This document shows positions 15,912 to 25,022 of a stretch of DNA of 33,005 nucleotides, piece by piece; positions within the stretch are counted from its first letter, which is position 1; each line of letters opens with the position of its first letter. The position numbers were made by a program, and so were the translations under genes. The notes beneath the pieces are model-generated. The model searched no databases, was not told the origin of the DNA, and worked only from the letters and a program-made list of their open reading frames with translations. This DNA comes from Bacteroidota bacterium (GTDB taxonomy: Bacteria; Bacteroidota; Ignavibacteria; UBA10030; BY39), in assembly GCA_030682385.1 (NCBI GenBank), contig JAUXOG010000039.1, positions 1 to 33,005 of the forward strand, given 5' to 3'.

Positions 15912-17747
15912 TTATCCTCTTTTTATCATTTCATCAATTTTTTCTTCAATCTCTACAGCACTGAAGGGTAAGCCGCGTACTAAATTGAATCCCACAGCAT
16001 CCACTAAATATTTATCGCGTAAAATTTTTATCAACTGACCGAGATTAATTTCCGGGACAAGAATTTGTTTGAAGTTGCTTAAAATTTCTCCGATGTTTTT
16101 TTGTAAAGGATTTATATATTTCAAATGCAGGTGCGAAACTGATAATCCTTCATTACGTTTGGTCTCTACGGCATTGTGAACAGCACCGTAAGTGCTGCCC
16201 CAACTTACAACTAATAAGTCGCCGGATTCATCGCCCACAACTTTAGCGAGCGGGATATCGTTAGTAATGTTGTTAATTTTTTCACCACGAGTTGTTATCA
16301 TCAAATGATGATTGTCGGGGTCATAACTAATATTACCGGTGATGTTTTCTTTTTCAAGTCCGCCGATACGATGTTCGAGTCCGGGTGTGCCTGGAATTGC
16401 CCACATTCGCGCTAATGTTTGTGGGTCGCGTTTGTAAGGTGCAAAACCTTCCGGGTTTGTTACAAAGGTGGGAGATAGATCGGGAAGTTCAGAAATTTTT
16501 GGAATCAACCACGGCTCGGCACCGTTTGCGATATAACCATCGGTGAGAACAATTACAGGAGTCATGTACTTCAAAGCAATTCGCGATGCTTCGAAGGTTG
16601 TGTCGAAACAATCGGTCGGTGAACAAGCAGCGAAAACTGGAATTGGTGCTTCACCGTTTCTGCCGTAAACAGCTTGGAGTAAATCGGCTTGTTCGGTTTT
16701 AGTCGGGAGTCCGGTACTCGGTCCGCCTCGCTGCACATCAATAATTACTAAAGGCAACTCTAACATCACCGCTAAACCCATTGCTTCAGTTTTAAGAGCC
16801 AAACCGGGTCCGCTGGTATTTGTAGCACCGAGTGCCCCGCCGTATGAAGCGCCAATAGCGCTTGTTATGCCGGCAATCTCGTCCTCAGCTTGAAAAGTTT
16901 TAACACCGTAATTTTTGTATTTGGATAATTCTTGTAATATCTCACTTGCGGGAGTAATTGGATATGAACCGAGAAATAATTCCAAGTTTGCACGTTTAGC
17001 CGCTGCCATTAAACCCCAGGCAGTAGCTTCGTTGCCAGTTATACTCCGGTAACGCCCAGGTGGGAGTTGTGCAGGTGCAACCTCAAAACGTACCGTAAAT
17101 ATTTCTGTCGTCTCACCGTAAGCGTGCCCGGCTTTTAGAACACGGGTATTAGCTTCGATAATATCTTCTTTGCCTGCAAATTTTTCTCTGATCCATTTTA
17201 AGGTTGGTTCCATTGGGCGGTTGTACATCCAATACGTAAGCCCGAGAGCAAAAAAGTTTTTCGTGCGATCCACGATTTTAGGTGATAAGTTCAAGTCCTT
17301 AAGTGCATTTTGAGTTAGTTTTGAAATCTCAACCGCATACACTTGATACCTGCCTAATGAATCGTTTTGGAGTGGATTTGATTCGTAGCCGGCAAGGCGT
17401 AAATTTTTATCGGCAAAATTATCAGCGTTTGCAATTATGCTGCCGCCCTCTCGAAGATTTTTTAGATAAACCTTCAGTGCGGCTGGATTCATAACTACTA
17501 AGCAATCGGATTTATCGCCGGGAGTTCTGATTTCAGTGGCACCGAAATTAATCTGGAAGCTGCTAACACCGGCGAGAGATCCGGCAGGGGCACGTATCTC
17601 GGCAGGATAATCGGGCATTGTAGCTAAATCGTTTCCTACAAAAGCCGTTGCTGTTGTAAATTGTCCGCCTGTAAGCTGCATTCCATCTCCCGAATCGCCG
17701 GCAAAGCGGATTGTTACTTCATCTATGTTTTTTGTTATTTTATTCAT
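15912..17747 (-). CDS. korA: 2-oxoacid:ferredoxin oxidoreductase, fused gamma-alpha subunit
   Basis: A 611-residue protein joining the gamma domain (about 1-190, FAGDSGDGMQLTGGQF and YPAEIRAPAG) to the alpha domain (from about 230, GNEATAWG...GSYPITPASEIL, TSGPGLALK, QRGGPSTGLPTK). This fused layout is usual for KorA of Bacteroidota and others. With KorB it links 2-oxoacid turnover to ferredoxin, as in an anaerobic or reductive TCA cycle. A TTGTAT-17-TATATT promoter-like sequence lies 45 bases upstream. The gene is divergent from typA. Confidence 0.93.
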   Translation of the reverse strand: MNKITKNIDEVTIRFAGDSGDGMQLTGGQFTTATAFVGNDLATMPDYPAEIRAPAGSLAGVSSFQINFGATEIRTPGDKSDCLVVMNPAALKVYLKNLREGGSIIANADNFADKNLRLAGYESNPLQNDSLGRYQVYAVEISKLTQNALKDLNLSPKIVDRTKNFFALGLTYWMYNRPMEPTLKWIREKFAGKEDIIEANTRVLKAGHAYGETTEIFTVRFEVAPAQLPPGRYRSITGNEATAWGLMAAAKRANLELFLGSYPITPASEILQELSKYKNYGVKTFQAEDEIAGITSAIGASYGGALGATNTSGPGLALKTEAMGLAVMLELPLVIIDVQRGGPSTGLPTKTEQADLLQAVYGRNGEAPIPVFAACSPTDCFDTTFEASRIALKYMTPVIVLTDGYIANGAEPWLIPKISELPDLSPTFVTNPEGFAPYKRDPQTLARMWAIPGTPGLEHRIGGLEKENITGNISYDPDNHHLMITTRGEKINNITNDIPLAKVVGDESGDLLVVSWGSTYGAVHNAVETKRNEGLSVSHLHLKYINPLQKNIGEILSNFKQILVPEINLGQLIKILRDKYLVDAVGFNLVRGLPFSAVEIEEKIDEMIKRG

Positions 17748-17791
17748 GATAGTTCCTATTTGAAAGAAAATTTTTAATCATTAGTTGTAAA

Positions 17792-17820
17792 AATATAAGA
17801 AGATGCTGCTACTTATACAA
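17792..17820 (-). promoter_or_regulatory. Candidate promoter of korA-korB
   Basis: Minus strand TTGTAT (17820-17815) and TATATT (17797-17792) are 17 bases apart. The layout matches the other sigma-70-like candidates in this window. Confidence 0.4.
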
Positions 17821-17838
17821 CTATTTTTATAAGATGCT

Positions 17839-17851
17839 TTTTAGGGGTAAA
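17839..17851 (+). promoter_or_regulatory. TTTTAGGGGTAAA motif upstream of typA
   Basis: An identical 13-base word occurs upstream of prs (26083-26095, minus strand). In both cases it is read in the direction of the downstream translation-related gene. It may be a regulator site; chance is not excluded. Confidence 0.35.
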
Positions 17852-17874
17852 CGATTCTCGTTTTTTTTGTTGGT

Positions 17875-17903
17875 TTTTTATTCTCGGCAAATTTGCGTAT
17901 CTT
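17875..17903 (+). promoter_or_regulatory. Weak candidate promoter of typA
   Basis: TTTTTA (17875-17880) and TATCTT (17898-17903) are 17 bases apart, which would start RNA near 17910. The -35 match is poor. Confidence 0.25.
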
Positions 17904-17916
17904 AAACCGCATCTAA

Positions 17917-17994
17917 ATGAATAACTTGCCTCAGGTTTTATGCTTGAGGCATTTTTATTCTAACTTGAACATAAAGAAACAAAGTAATTTATGA
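17917..17994 (+). CDS. Possible 25-codon leader peptide overlapping typA
   Basis: An ATG at 17917 opens a 25-residue frame (MNNLPQVLCLRHFYS...) that ends in the TGA sharing ATGA with the typA start. It contains the whole terminator-like hairpin at 17927-17957. The peptide is leucine-rich (five Leu). No Shine-Dalgarno sequence is seen before it. Arrangement, not homology, is the only support, so this stays tentative. Confidence 0.25.
   Translation: MNNLPQVLCLRHFYSNLNIKKQSNL
17927..17957 (+). terminator. Terminator-like hairpin in the typA leader (possible attenuator)
   Basis: TGCCTCA (17927-17933) pairs with TGAGGCA (17945-17951). The stem can extend by three weaker pairs, and a TTTTTATT tract follows. 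It points towards typA and lies 33 bases before its ATG, with no upstream plus-strand gene to terminate. That position suits an attenuator. Confidence 0.55.
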
Positions 17995-19847
17995 ATAAAA
18001 CTGAAAACATACGTAACATAGCTATTATTGCCCACGTTGACCATGGCAAGACAACTCTTGTCGATCACATGCTCAGACAAACTGGGATTTTTCGCGAAAA
18101 CCAGGAAGTCGTGAAGCGGGTAATGGACTCGAACGAGCTTGAACGGGAAAAAGGAATCACCATACTAGCGAAGAATACCGCTGTAAAATACAAGCATACC
18201 GATGCAAACGGAAACCCGGAAGTAGTTAAAATTAACATCATTGATACGCCGGGGCATTCCGATTTTGCGGGTGAGGTTGAACGAACTTTGAAAATGGTGA
18301 ATGGCGTGTTGCTGCTTGTGGATGCTGCTGAAGGTCCGTTACCGGGAACTAAGTTTGTTTTGAAGAAATCTCTTGAACTGAATTTGCAACCGATTGTTGT
18401 TATCAATAAGATTGATAGGAAAGATGCGCGGGCACATCAGGTTCTTGATGAAATATTCGATTTATTTCTATCGCTTGGGGCGCACGATCATCAATTGGAT
18501 TTTCCGATTATTTACTGCATCGCTAAATTTGGGATTGCGAAGAGTGAATTAGATGAAGAAAGTACTAACTTGGTTCCATTGTTCGAGGCGATAGTGAATA
18601 AAATTCCACGTCCGCCATCAGATAGCGTGTCGCCGTTTCAGATGCTCGTTACCACGATTGATTATAGTGAATATCTTGGCAGGTTAGGAATCGGACGAGT
18701 TGACAGAGGGACAATACGACTCGGTTCGCCGATGAAAATAATTCATCGGGAAGGTGGAATTGAAGATGCCCGCGTAACAAAAATTTATACCTTCGAGGGT
18801 TTGAAACGAATCGAGGTTGAAGAAGCATCCGCAGGCGACATTATTGCATTAGCGGGAATGGAAGATGTTGATATCGGTGAAACAATTGCAGATGCCGCCG
18901 ATCCTACTCCGTTGCAGTTTGTAAGTATCGAGGAGCCAACCCTTGCGATGAACATTGTTGTGAACAATTCGCCCTTTGCAGGTTTAGATGGAAAGTATGT
19001 AACAACACGACACATAAATGAACGGTTAATCCGTGAATTGAGGTCAAATGTTAGCATGCGAGTCGAGCTAACAGAACAACCCGATACATTTAAAGTAAGC
19101 GGTCGCGGTGAACTTCATCTTGCTATACTAATTGAAACTATGCGGCGCGAAGGATATGAGTTCCAAGTATCGGCTCCGGAAGTTATTTACAAACGTATTG
19201 ATGATGTGCTTTGTGAACCGATGGAACATGTAATCGTGGACGTTCCCGATGAGTTTGTCGGTGCGATGATCGAGAATCTTGGTTCACGCCGCGGAGCTAT
19301 GAAAAACATGATTCAAGCGCAAGGGAACACACGGCTCGAGTTTGTTGTGCCTGCACGTGGGTTGCTTGGCTTTCGAACAGAATTTATGACTGAAACGAAA
19401 GGCACAGGAATTCTGCATCACAATTTTCACGGATATGAACCGCACAAAGGGAATGTAACTACACGACATAAGGGTGCAGTAGTTCAGCTCGAAGATGGTC
19501 TTGCTACCGGATATGCAATGTTTAAATTACAGGAACGTATCACTTTTTTTATTGAACCGGGGACGAGAGTGTATAAAGGTATGGTTGTGGGCGAAAACTC
19601 CCGCGAAGAAGATTTGATTGTGAATATTTGTAAGATGAAGCAACTAACGAATATGCGTGCCAGTGGAGCTGATGATGCAATCCGGTTAGAACCTCCGCGG
19701 ATACATTCGCTTGAGCAAGCGATTGAGTGGATAGGTAACGACGAATACATCGAGGTTACACCGAAATCGCTGCGTCTGCGAAAAAAATATCTCGACCACA
19801 ATGAACGGTCGAGGATGGAAAAGAAAGCTACAGTAGTAGCAGAATAA
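17991..19847 (+). CDS. typA: Ribosome-associated GTPase TypA/BipA
   Basis: The product is a 618-residue translational GTPase, slightly longer than the usual ~605. The G domain shows AHVDHGKTT (14-22), EKGITI (53-58), DTPGH (85-89) and NKID (139-142). Domain II and the EF-G-like domains III and V follow, and the C-terminal TypA-specific domain includes RGLLGFRTEF and FKLQERITFFIEPG. TypA binds the ribosome under stress or cold and helps 50S assembly. It stands alone, divergent from korA, and ends at a terminator shared with the rplI operon. Its leader carries a terminator-like hairpin. The ribosome site is weak (AAAGAAACAAAG). Confidence 0.96.
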   Translation: MNKTENIRNIAIIAHVDHGKTTLVDHMLRQTGIFRENQEVVKRVMDSNELEREKGITILAKNTAVKYKHTDANGNPEVVKINIIDTPGHSDFAGEVERTLKMVNGVLLLVDAAEGPLPGTKFVLKKSLELNLQPIVVINKIDRKDARAHQVLDEIFDLFLSLGAHDHQLDFPIIYCIAKFGIAKSELDEESTNLVPLFEAIVNKIPRPPSDSVSPFQMLVTTIDYSEYLGRLGIGRVDRGTIRLGSPMKIIHREGGIEDARVTKIYTFEGLKRIEVEEASAGDIIALAGMEDVDIGETIADAADPTPLQFVSIEEPTLAMNIVVNNSPFAGLDGKYVTTRHINERLIRELRSNVSMRVELTEQPDTFKVSGRGELHLAILIETMRREGYEFQVSAPEVIYKRIDDVLCEPMEHVIVDVPDEFVGAMIENLGSRRGAMKNMIQAQGNTRLEFVVPARGLLGFRTEFMTETKGTGILHHNFHGYEPHKGNVTTRHKGAVVQLEDGLATGYAMFKLQERITFFIEPGTRVYKGMVVGENSREEDLIVNICKMKQLTNMRASGADDAIRLEPPRIHSLEQAIEWIGNDEYIEVTPKSLRLRKKYLDHNERSRMEKKATVVAE

Positions 19848-19848
19848 T

Positions 19849-19879
19849 AAAAAACCCCGTTTATAAAACGGGGTTTTTT
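19849..19879. terminator. Bidirectional intrinsic terminator between typA and rplI
   Basis: AAAAAACCCCGTTT (19849-19862) and AAACGGGGTTTTTT (19866-19879) form a perfect stem with loop ATA, with T runs on both strands. It can end typA and the prs-rplI operon. Confidence 0.88.
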
Positions 19880-19913
19880 GTTACATCTTGATGGTAGGGG
19901 AATTTGAACTGAA

Positions 19914-20357
19914 TTATTCCCTGACTACCCAAACTTTTAATTTTGCTGTAACTTTTGTGTGAAGTTTTACAGGGACTGTATAAATTCCAAGAGCTTTAAT
20001 TGGCTCATCAAGTTCAATAATGCGCTTATCAATTATTAATCCTTGTTCCTGCAACGCATCGCTAATGGATTGCGATGTAACCGAACCGAAGAGTTTTTCA
20101 TCTTCACCCACATTTGCCTTGATAGTTACCGAAATATTTTCAATTTTCGAACCAAGTTTTTGTGCGTTGAGTTCTTCCTTCTGTTCTCTGTATGCGTGTT
20201 GTTTTTTCTCTTCTTCAAGAGCTTTCATATTTCCTTTTGTAGCTGCATAGGCGATGCCGTGAGGAATCAAATAGTTACGGGCAAATCCACCTTTTACATC
20301 AACTGCATCGCCGATGTTACCTAAATTTTCGAAGTTACGTCTCAATATTATTTTCAT
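19914..20357 (-). CDS. rplI: 50S ribosomal protein L9
   Basis: A 147-residue L9 of normal length. The N-terminal RNA-binding domain has MKIILRRNFENLGNIGDAVDVKGGFARNYLIPHG (1-34). A long charged helix follows (about 43-75), then the C-terminal domain. It binds domain V of 23S rRNA near the L1 stalk. This is the last gene of the rpsF-ssb-rpsR-rplI group, 17 bases after rpsR, with a GAAGGGA ribosome site. Confidence 0.96.
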   Translation of the reverse strand: MKIILRRNFENLGNIGDAVDVKGGFARNYLIPHGIAYAATKGNMKALEEEKKQHAYREQKEELNAQKLGSKIENISVTIKANVGEDEKLFGSVTSQSISDALQEQGLIIDKRIIELDEPIKALGIYTVPVKLHTKVTAKLKVWVVRE

Positions 20358-20374
20358 TTTAATTTCCCTTCTCT

Positions 20375-20632
20375 TTATCGTATTGTATTGCCAACATAAG
20401 GCAGTAGTGCCAAGTGTCGTGCTCTTTTAATTGCAACCACCAATTGTCTCTGGTGCTTTGAACAGGTTCCTGTAATTCGTTTAGGTATAATTTTACCTTG
20501 TTCGTTTAAAAACCTCTGAATTTTTTTCTCATCTTTATAGTCGATGTAAATTTCTTTAATATCACAAAATTTACAAGTCCTTTTTTTACGTAATTGATTT
20601 GTTTCTAATTTTTTAAGTTCTACTCGTCTCAT
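20375..20632 (-). CDS. rpsR: 30S ribosomal protein S18
   Basis: An 85-residue S18. The core [19 protein letters not shown]...[13 protein letters not shown] and the end [12 protein letters not shown] are diagnostic. CKFC (about 20-23) plus the later C..H of TCSKH keep the four ligands of the zinc-binding form, so this is not the zinc-free paralogue. It partners S6 on the 30S platform, whose gene rpsF is two genes upstream. It begins 4 bases after ssb. Confidence 0.96.
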   Translation of the reverse strand: MRRVELKKLETNQLRKKRTCKFCDIKEIYIDYKDEKKIQRFLNEQGKIIPKRITGTCSKHQRQLVVAIKRARHLALLPYVGNTIR

Positions 20633-20636
20633 TTTA

Positions 20637-21038
20637 TTATTCCTTTAATAGTTTTGATTCTTCATTCGTAAGAAATTTATCGAAAGAATCATCTTCAAAA
20701 ATATCCAGGCATTCATTGTTTTCTGAAGTACTGCCGTTAAGTGTTTCGGCTTCAAAATTTTTCCCGAATTTATTTAGAAATTGAATTCTTCGTGCTTTAA
20801 TCTCAATGATTGGTCGTACGGACGATTCGTCGATTTTTACATTTCGGCTTTGGAGTTCACCATCGACAAACACTGCGTTTCCTTTTTTTAATCGGTTGAT
20901 ACAGCTTTCGGCAAGCTTGTTCCATGCTACAATTCCTACGAAACAAACCTCCTCTTGCCAATTACTTTCGCTGTCGCGGTAACGCCGATTGGCAGCTATC
21001 ATCACATTGTTGAGTTCAGGTAGTTTTATATCTGCCAT
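20637..21038 (-). CDS. ssb: Single-stranded DNA-binding protein, shortened OB fold
   Basis: The gene sits in the classic rpsF-ssb-rpsR position with a strong CGGAGG ribosome site. The 133-residue product has recognisable SSB segments: [44 protein letters not shown] and [13 protein letters not shown]. However, the N-terminus runs directly from NNVMIA to ANRRYRD, so the stretch of about 22-24 residues that normally gives GRLTRDPELRYTPSGTAV and the second strand is missing, in frame. The C-terminus has a short acidic patch (IFEDDSF) but lacks the usual DDDIPF tip that recruits partner proteins. It may be degenerate or specialised, with a full SSB elsewhere in the genome. Confidence 0.85.
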   Translation of the reverse strand: MADIKLPELNNVMIAANRRYRDSESNWQEEVCFVGIVAWNKLAESCINRLKKGNAVFVDGELQSRNVKIDESSVRPIIEIKARRIQFLNKFGKNFEAETLNGSTSENNECLDIFEDDSFDKFLTNEESKLLKE

Positions 21039-21085
21039 GGCAAAACCTCCGTACTAATCATTTAATAAGTTATACATATTTTATA

Positions 21086-21502
21086 TCAACTGATTTTTTC
21101 TTCATCGTCAAAGAGTGGTTCTTTGCCGGGTAATACAATTGTATCAAGTATTTCCTCGATGTCGGGTATAGGGATTGGAAGTTGTCGTTGAGCTTTCAAT
21201 GCCCTTTTATCAAGTTGAATAGTTAAATAACGAATTATATTTTCATCGAGTTTGTAGAATTTTTCTATTTGTTGAATAGCAGTTCCATGTGCTATAAATT
21301 CGATGAAGGCATAGTAGCCATTATTTTTTTTCTTAATAGGGTAAACAAGTCGTTTCCGTCCCCATTTATTTACGGCTGTAATTTCGCCGCCGTAGCGAGT
21401 AATTTGTTCCTGCACCTTCTCGACGATTCCTTCAATTACCGGATCGTCTAAAGATGCATTCACGATGAATGTTGTTTCGTAATTGCGTTTTGTTTTTTCC
21501 AT
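21086..21502 (-). CDS. rpsF: 30S ribosomal protein S6
   Basis: A 138-residue S6: [24 protein letters not shown] opens the ferredoxin-like fold. [26 protein letters not shown] and [16 protein letters not shown] are the family hallmarks. The extension after about residue 100 ([14 protein letters not shown]...DDEEKIS) is acidic, as in some S6 proteins. S6 pairs with S18 on the platform. It lies between hppA and ssb and likely belongs to the same long transcript, although a hairpin at 21543-21569 precedes it. Confidence 0.96.
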   Translation of the reverse strand: MEKTKRNYETTFIVNASLDDPVIEGIVEKVQEQITRYGGEITAVNKWGRKRLVYPIKKKNNGYYAFIEFIAHGTAIQQIEKFYKLDENIIRYLTIQLDKRALKAQRQLPIPIPDIEEILDTIVLPGKEPLFDDEEKIS

Positions 21503-21542
21503 TTTTTGCCCTTTGGACAGTTATTGTTATTTGTTAAATCTG

Positions 21543-21569
21543 GCTCGTCCCAAATATTATGGGACGAGC
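21543..21569. terminator. Hairpin between hppA and rpsF
   Basis: GCTCGTCCCA and TGGGACGAGC pair perfectly around a 7-base AT loop, 16 bases past the hppA stop. No T tract follows on the minus strand, so it may lower read-through or protect an RNA end rather than fully terminate. Confidence 0.5.
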
Positions 21570-21585
21570 AGGGTTTATTTAAATT

Positions 21586-23718
21586 TTATCTAAGAAGCAG
21601 TGGTGCTATAACAAGTGAAACCACCGACATCAATTTTATTAAAATATTCATCGAAGGTCCGGCTGTATCTTTGAACGGATCTCCTACAGTATCGCCAACA
21701 ACAGCGGCTTTGTGAGCTTCGGAACCTTTCTTCTCGCCCGGAACTTCGCCTTTTTCAATTGCTTTCTTTGCATTGTCCCAAGCTCCGCCTGCATTTGCCA
21801 TCATTAATGCAAGTAAAACACCCGTTACTGTAGCACCCGCGAGCATTCCACCTAACGCAGCAGGTCCGATTAAGAAACCGACTAACACAGGGGCTACGAC
21901 TGCGGTAACACCCGGTAAAATCATTTCACGAAGAGCGGCTGAAGTTGAAATATCAACGCAGCGTGCAGTATCTGGTTTAGCACTTGGATCGCCAGCCAAT
22001 AATCCGGGAATTTCACGGAATTGTCTGCGGATTTCGTCCACCATTTTTCCGGCAGCTTTTCCTACCGAAGTCATTGTTAATGCCGCAATAAAGAAGGGGA
22101 GTACACCACCTATGAAAAGTCCGATTACTACAATTGGCTCAGTAATCATAATTTGCAACGGGTTTTCGTTGTGTGATAATAAAAAATCATACATTTTCCA
22201 TTGCCCAATTAATTCAACCCCAGCTTCTTTCATTTCTGCAAGTTTAGTAACGATGGTTGCATTTACGGCTTGAGAGAAAGCAGCAAATAAAGCAAGCGCT
22301 GTGAGTGCTGCAGAGCCAATAGCAAATCCTTTTCCGATAGCAGCAGTAGTGTTACCGAGGGCGTCAAGTCCGTCGGTAATTTTTCGAACATCCGGTCCTA
22401 ATCCCGACATCTCCGATATACCGCCAGCGTTGTCGGCGATTGGTCCGTAAGCATCAACCGACATAGTAATACCAACAGTTGCTAACATACCGACAGCAGC
22501 AATTCCGATTCCGTAAAGTCCGGCAACTTCGTTTGAAACAAATATCGCGACACAAATTGCGAGAACCGGTAAGGCTACCGATTCCAAACCGACTGCTAAT
22601 CCGTGAATGATGTTTGTTGCTGCACCGGTTTTACTCGCTTCGCCTATTCGTTTGACTGGTTTTGATGATGTATAATATTCTGTTATAAGTCCGATAAAAA
22701 TTCCGCCAATCGTTCCGAAGAATATCGCCCAGAAAACATTATTGTTCACATGAAATACTTGTGTAATGTATAAACTACCGAGTAAGAATATGCCGGCAGA
22801 AATGAATGTTGAATAACGCAAAGCAGCAGCGGGTGAGAATTGTTTTAGAATGCGCATTGAACCGATACCGATAAATGATGCGAGTAAACCTATGGCAGCA
22901 AGAACTATCGGAAGAGCCATTAAAATACCTTTGATGTCGAAATCGGTTACAGTGGGAACAGCTTTTAATAAATTTAAACCTTCAGGAAGCAGAGTAGCTG
23001 CGATAGCAATAGTTGCAACAATAGAGCCGACATAAGATTCGAAAATGTCAGCACCCATACCTGCTACGTCTCCAACGTTATCGCCAACGAGATCTGCAAT
23101 AACACCGGGGTTGCGAGGGTCATCTTCAGGAATACCGGCTTCTACTTTGCCGACTAAATCAGAGCCGACATCAGCAGCTTTTGTGTAAATACCGCCACCT
23201 ACGCGTGCAAAAAGAGCAATCGAACTTGCCCCCATAGCAAAACCATTTATAACATTTGCAGTTTCAGGGCTTCCAAAGAAATAGAAAAAGATTCCAACTC
23301 CGATCAAACCAAGACTTGCAACACTAACACCCATAACAGCACCGCCGTTAAAAGCGACTAACAAGGCAGACCCTTGTCCCTTTTCTTTTGCCGCTTGTGC
23401 AGTTCTTACGTTTGCTTTTGTTGCAGCGGTCATCCCGAAGAAACCTGCAAGTACAGAACTAACTGCACCGCTAATAAAAGCAGTAGCTGTTTGCCAACTT
23501 AGGAAGATGCCTAATAAAAGAAATACGATGAGTACAAAGAAGAGTAATACATAGTATTCTCGTTTCAAAAAAGCCATTGCTCCAATTTGAATTTGTGAAG
23601 CGATGCCTTTCATTTTTTCATTTCCGGCGGATTGCCGTTTGATTGATAGGTAAATTACTAATGCTACAATTAAACCTAAAAATCCAAGAACGATAGATAA
23701 ATTTGATAGTAAAGCCAT
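21586..23718 (-). CDS. hppA: Membrane-bound ion-translocating pyrophosphatase
   Basis: A 710-residue protein with about 16 membrane helices that couples PPi hydrolysis to H+ or Na+ export. The active-site motifs are [11 protein letters not shown] (183-193), DDPRNP (199-204) and DNVGD (213-217). A later GNTTAA (455-460) has alanine where K+-independent enzymes have lysine, so it should be K+-dependent. The glutamate in [10 protein letters not shown] (227) sits where Na+-pumping members carry theirs. Ion choice cannot be settled by reading. It stands between pth and rpsF in an operon rich in translation and PRPP genes, which fits removal of PPi made by biosynthesis. Confidence 0.96.
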   Translation of the reverse strand: MALLSNLSIVLGFLGLIVALVIYLSIKRQSAGNEKMKGIASQIQIGAMAFLKREYYVLLFFVLIVFLLLGIFLSWQTATAFISGAVSSVLAGFFGMTAATKANVRTAQAAKEKGQGSALLVAFNGGAVMGVSVASLGLIGVGIFFYFFGSPETANVINGFAMGASSIALFARVGGGIYTKAADVGSDLVGKVEAGIPEDDPRNPGVIADLVGDNVGDVAGMGADIFESYVGSIVATIAIAATLLPEGLNLLKAVPTVTDFDIKGILMALPIVLAAIGLLASFIGIGSMRILKQFSPAAALRYSTFISAGIFLLGSLYITQVFHVNNNVFWAIFFGTIGGIFIGLITEYYTSSKPVKRIGEASKTGAATNIIHGLAVGLESVALPVLAICVAIFVSNEVAGLYGIGIAAVGMLATVGITMSVDAYGPIADNAGGISEMSGLGPDVRKITDGLDALGNTTAAIGKGFAIGSAALTALALFAAFSQAVNATIVTKLAEMKEAGVELIGQWKMYDFLLSHNENPLQIMITEPIVVIGLFIGGVLPFFIAALTMTSVGKAAGKMVDEIRRQFREIPGLLAGDPSAKPDTARCVDISTSAALREMILPGVTAVVAPVLVGFLIGPAALGGMLAGATVTGVLLALMMANAGGAWDNAKKAIEKGEVPGEKKGSEAHKAAVVGDTVGDPFKDTAGPSMNILIKLMSVVSLVIAPLLLR

Positions 23719-23728
23719 ACGAATAATT

Positions 23729-24310
23729 TTACTCCGTTTTTTTTGTGTTATATTTGTTCATAGCAGGAGCGATGCCATCGCTCAAAAATGTGAGCGACGC
23801 ATTCCGTGCCGTCGTAATCATTTCGTCAACAATCGGTTTTTCATTTTCTTCGAAAGTGGAGAGCACATATTGCGCTTTTTCTGTTTTTAGACGAGGCATA
23901 GTAACTCCAGCGATCCCACATCGTAAACGTGGAAAGTTTTGCTTTTGGATATGATGAATTATTGAAAACAATCCATTGTGTCCACCGTCGTTGCCCCTTT
24001 GCCGCAAACGAAGTGTTCCGAGTGGAAGTTCAAAGTCATCGCAAACTACCAAAATATTTTCGGGTACTGCTTTGAATCGTTCAATTAAATCAACGATTGC
24101 CAAACCGCTGTTGTTCATGTAAGTAATCGGTTTTACCAAGCCAACCTTTTTCCCTTGATAGGTAGTAAAACTTATGAAATACTCACCGCGTCCTGCGAAT
24201 AGTTTTGTGTTCAATCTTTCGCATAAAGTATCAATAACGCGGAAACCAACATTATGTCGAGTACCTTCGTATTCTGAACCAGGATTTCCTAATCCTATAA
24301 TGAAATACAC
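23729..24310 (-). CDS. pth: Peptidyl-tRNA hydrolase
   Basis: A 193-residue Pth that frees tRNA from peptidyl-tRNA lost by ribosomes. The N-terminal signature is [18 protein letters not shown] with the catalytic histidine at 19. [10 protein letters not shown] holds the conserved Asp, and [12 protein letters not shown] is the second Prosite-type motif. Length is normal. It follows rplY by 39 bases, and the rplY-pth pair is a widely conserved order. hppA starts 10 bases later. Confidence 0.96.
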   Translation of the reverse strand: MYFIIGLGNPGSEYEGTRHNVGFRVIDTLCERLNTKLFAGRGEYFISFTTYQGKKVGLVKPITYMNNSGLAIVDLIERFKAVPENILVVCDDFELPLGTLRLRQRGNDGGHNGLFSIIHHIQKQNFPRLRCGIAGVTMPRLKTEKAQYVLSTFEENEKPIVDEMITTARNASLTFLSDGIAPAMNKYNTKKTE

Positions 24311-24349
24311 TTATTAAATCTATGAGTTAGTTAATGATAAATAAATTAT

Positions 24350-25000
24350 TTAATCGGCAGCTTCTTCTTCACCTTCGGCTGCTTTTTTGCCCTTGCCAAC
24401 TACTTCTGGTTCTGCAACTGCTTCTACTGCGACCTCGGCAACTACTTTTTCAACCAGTGGTGGAAGGATGGCAATGATGGTGTTATTTTCATTATCAAGA
24501 ACCACAAAATTTTCCACTTTCAAATCTTTTATGTGAACCGACTGATTGATCAGAAGTTCTTCAGCGTTTATTGCGATGTGTTGAGGAATGTGTTCTGGTA
24601 AACAAGAAATTTTTAATTTATGTATGATATGTTGTAAAATTCCACCCTCGCGAACACCTTTCGGGATTCCTCCGATAATGACGACCGGAATATCCAACGT
24701 TAATTTTTCATCAGCCCTCACTCCTTGCAAATCAACATGGACTGGTTTTTCGGTTACAGGGTCAAGCTGTACATCTTTAAGGATGCATCGCTTTTCAGTG
24801 CCATCGCTTAATTTAAGATTGATTAGGTTTGTCTCAGATGAATGTATAAGTTTCAAAAGGCTTTTTTCCGGTAAAGCGACTGTTAAATTATTCTCGCCGT
24901 GTATGTAAAAAATTCCTGGAATTTTTCCTTCACGCCGTAGTGCACCGGGTTTTTTTCCTTTTAATTCCCTTAATTCAGCATGTAAAATTACTTCTGCCAT
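24350..25000 (-). CDS. rplY: 50S ribosomal protein L25 (Ctc/TL5 form)
   Basis: The 216-residue product is the long Ctc/TL5 form of L25, which binds 5S rRNA. The N-terminal L25 domain (about 1-90) includes GALRREGKIPGIFY and KDVQLDPVTEKPVHVDLQ. The C-terminal TL5-type beta domain follows (about 95-185, IPKGVREGGILQ...LPEHIPQHI), then an acidic/alanine-rich tail ending EGEEEAAD. It lies between prs and pth, the usual bacterial order. Confidence 0.95.
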   Translation of the reverse strand: MAEVILHAELRELKGKKPGALRREGKIPGIFYIHGENNLTVALPEKSLLKLIHSSETNLINLKLSDGTEKRCILKDVQLDPVTEKPVHVDLQGVRADEKLTLDIPVVIIGGIPKGVREGGILQHIIHKLKISCLPEHIPQHIAINAEELLINQSVHIKDLKVENFVVLDNENNTIIAILPPLVEKVVAEVAVEAVAEPEVVGKGKKAAEGEEEAAD

Positions 25001-25022
25001 TCTTTTTTCCTTTAATGATTAA

